Notes under the pieces: generated by a model | Database searches by the model: none | What the model saw: only the letters and a program-made list of their open reading frames with translations | What the model was told of the DNA's origin: nothing | Part shown: positions 62,574-64,000 of the stretch, piece by piece | How the letters are laid out: every line of letters starts with the position of its first letter | Numbering within the stretch: the first letter of the stretch is position 1 | Made by a program: the position numbers and the translations under genes | Assembly (NCBI GenBank): GCA_964431735.1 | Contig: CAYSLJ010000003.1 | Span: 21,743 to 85,742 of the forward strand | Reading direction: 5' to 3' | Length of the DNA stretch: 64,000 nt | DNA from: CALARM01 sp964431735 | GTDB taxonomy: Bacteria > Vulcanimicrobiota > SpSt-956 > JAKJGF01

Positions 62574-62765
62574 TTACCTGATATTTTCCTTTACCTGACT
62601 TGCAACTTTTTTAACATAGTCGAGATAGCTTAATCCAGCATTCTCTGCTTCCCTGGCCAGTATCTTTCTTGCTATATGAACCTGTTGCAAAGCCGGATCT
62701 TCCGGAAATTCTTCTTTTACTACTATTTCTATTTTTTCCAGTTCTTCTTTAGATATTTTAACCAT
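62574..62765 (-). CDS. Small helical protein, unknown
   Basis: 63 residues, GAAGAAAGAAGGACTGGAAA before the ATG. Predicted all-helical: MVKISKEELEKIEIVVKEEF then VHIARKILAREAENAGLSYLDYVKKVASQVKENIR. It lies between the VapC-type toxin gene and the GxxExxY gene on the same strand. It may belong to either. No family is recognised. Confidence 0.7.
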   Translation of the reverse strand: MVKISKEELEKIEIVVKEEFPEDPALQQVHIARKILAREAENAGLSYLDYVKKVASQVKENIR

Positions 62766-62826
62766 TTTCCAGTCCTTCTTTCTTCCCTGCAGGAATTTAC
62801 ATAGACAGGTAAAAAATGCTCTCTAT

Positions 62827-63231
62827 TCAAAGAGTTTCCCAATCTTCTAATTTTAAATTCTCAACCCGGCTAAATTCCCTTACATTATGTGTTATAAGTA
62901 TCATATCATTTGCAACTGATATAGAGGTAATAATCAGATCATTAGGGCCTATTGGATTACCTTTTTTCTCAAGGTTACTACGAATGACTCCATATAATTC
63001 TGATGCTTTATCATCAAAAGAAAGAGAGACAAAACATTTTATAAATTTCTGTAATCTCTCAAGGTTTTTTTCAGGTCTTGCACTCTTGATTACACCATAG
63101 AACAATTCTGCCTTAACCATGGAACACAATAAAATATCTTCACGTTGTTTTGCTTCTAACTGTTTTTTTATACTTTCCGAAGTGCCATTTAAATATTTTA
63201 TACATGTATTAGTATCAAGCAAATATCTCAT
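62827..63231 (-). CDS. vapC: VapC-type PIN-domain toxin
   Basis: 134 residues. PIN-domain motifs: YLLDTNTCIKYL (first Asp), SMVKAELFYGVIKS (Glu), GPNDLIITSISVANDMILITHNVREFSRV (catalytic Asp and the NxxxF region). Such RNases cut tRNA or rRNA when free of antitoxin. The start overlaps the antitoxin gene end by 4 bases (ATGA at 63228-63231). Confidence 0.94.
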   Translation of the reverse strand: MRYLLDTNTCIKYLNGTSESIKKQLEAKQREDILLCSMVKAELFYGVIKSARPEKNLERLQKFIKCFVSLSFDDKASELYGVIRSNLEKKGNPIGPNDLIITSISVANDMILITHNVREFSRVENLKLEDWETL

Positions 63232-63488
63232 TTGATTACCTCTCGTATCTCATATACACCCTGCTCTACTCTTTCAATAGGGCTCTCTGCCATAGAACCA
63301 TATGTTTCTTCAATAAATTCAAGCCATTTCAATTCTCTGCTCATTTCTACAGCCCCCATACTGGCTTCGGGCTGTACGGTATCTATATGTGATAATGCTT
63401 CAAAAGCTTTAATAATTTTATACAGTATTTCTAAATGATCGTCATGTAACTTTTCTATTTCCTGTTTAATTAATTTTTTACTGATCAT
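63228..63488 (-). CDS. VapB-position antitoxin
   Basis: 86 residues, AGAGGTGATAAA before the ATG. N-terminal helical part (ISKKLIKQEIEKLHDDHLEILYKIIKAFEAL) followed by an acidic tail (RELKWLEFIEETYGSMAESPIERV) that would bind the toxin groove. It resembles short DUF2281-like antitoxins. Coupled by ATGA to vapC. Confidence 0.85.
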   Translation of the reverse strand: MISKKLIKQEIEKLHDDHLEILYKIIKAFEALSHIDTVQPEASMGAVEMSRELKWLEFIEETYGSMAESPIERVEQGVYEIREVIK

Positions 63489-63564
63489 TTTATCACCTCT
63501 TTTATTCTAAAGGCTTTTCATTAAAGTTCATCTCATTTTAATTATAACATGATGTAATAACATT

Positions 63565-63861
63565 ATGAATAGGTTTATAGGCATAGAAATGCAAAAAAAT
63601 GGTTTAAATTTCATCAGAGAGCAGGAAATGCCTGTATATTATGATGGGCTGCAGGCAGGCACCAGAAGAGTAGATTTCCTGGTAGAAGAAAAAATCCTGG
63701 TAGAAATAAAAGCACTTCTCGAACCGGTTCACCTTGCACAGGCCTTAAATTATCTGGAAGCCTTCAGATTGAAAATCGGACTCCTTATTAACTTCGGTGG
63801 GAAAAGCCTGGAGTTCAGGAGACTGGAAAACAAAAAAACAAATTCTTCCCAATCCTCTTAA
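63565..63861 (+). pseudogene. N-terminally truncated GxxExxY protein gene
   Basis: 98 residues, starting MNRFIGIEMQKNGLNFIREQ, which corresponds to the middle of the full-length copy at 62170-62568. The first third, including the G-x-x-E-x-x-Y motif, is missing. The nuclease segment GTRRVDFLVEEKILVEIKA is kept, with two residues deleted after it. There is no ribosome site. Orientation is opposite to the full-length copy. Confidence 0.8.
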
Positions 63862-63896
63862 TCTCATAAATCCCCCCAAATCCCTGTCAGACATTA

Positions 63897-64000
63897 CTAC
63901 TCTCTACTGATTCTATCCACCAGTTCCATCAGCTTATCTTTACCTATTTTTTTTATCAACAGTTTTGTTATCTCATCTTCTCCGATCTGATTAATAACCT
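63897..64000 (-). CDS. C-terminal end of an unknown protein (runs off the window)
   Basis: The last 33 or so codons are visible: VINQIGEDEITKLLIKKIGK, then KLMELVDRISRE and TAG. Helical and charged. Too short to assign. Confidence 0.45.
   Translation of the reverse strand, partial: VINQIGEDEITKLLIKKIGKDKLMELVDRISRE

Overview
The window is AT-rich bacterial chromosome. It holds about 55 protein genes, no rRNA, tRNA or CRISPR array, and four 100-N assembly gaps. The gene set is that of a signalling-rich uncultivated bacterium: Ser/Thr kinases fused to TPR, WD40 and receiver domains, hybrid histidine kinases, tandem PilT-type pilus ATPases, lipoproteins, zinc-ribbon proteins, and many small nuclease or toxin-antitoxin genes. 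I cannot assign a phylum from sequence alone. A Riflebacteria-, Wallbacteria- or Eremiobacterota-like candidate lineage is a guess. TGA is used as a stop, so the genetic code is standard.

Layout. 1-8.6 kb: a truncated PAS sensor, a large membrane-anchored alpha-2-macroglobulin and an MrfA-type DNA repair helicase, with a MITE-like element between the last two. 8.6-11.8 kb: a 46-residue protein gene, an intact IS630-family element, a small membrane protein and a second MITE. 12-16.6 kb: three consecutive PilT-related genes. The first carries tandem repeats broken by two gaps, and the third has lost the ATPase domain. 16.6-31.7 kb: housekeeping genes (DUF503, argG, argH, pepD, pdxA) mixed with zinc-ribbon, SUMF1-like, histidine kinase, beta-flower and HEAT-repeat proteins. 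31.7-46.6 kb: a flavoprotein, a 1691-residue kinase, a zinc-ribbon/kinase/receiver fusion, a receiver/histidine-kinase fusion, queE, an adenosine-specific kinase, a metalloprotease, a cupin and unknowns. 46.7-50.9 kb: potABCD behind a structured leader. 51-53.9 kb: an EEP nuclease, a TPR lipoprotein and a HigBA pair.

54-62 kb is the most interesting part. It holds a SynChlorMet (Scm)-like peptide-modification locus with a nucleotidyltransferase-like protein, an MNT-fold protein, a PqqD-like ScmD, a radical SAM/SPASM ScmE, a second one (ScmF), a Cys/Gly/Thr-rich 105-residue ORF with the look of a precursor, and an HPr-kinase-like ScmC candidate. The locus is interrupted by a Uma2 gene, a run of Rpn C-terminal fragments, a reverse-transcriptase remnant and a MITE related to the IS630 element. 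The last 2 kb holds a VapBC-type pair between inverted copies of a GxxExxY gene.

A second theme runs through most of the window. Most intergenic spaces, and the last codons of many genes, are built from tandem 7-base units of the form GTGANNN (or the complement), often with a 24-base palindrome. Because a 7-base unit shifts the frame at each step, a few units place TGA in all three frames, and many genes here end inside such a block.
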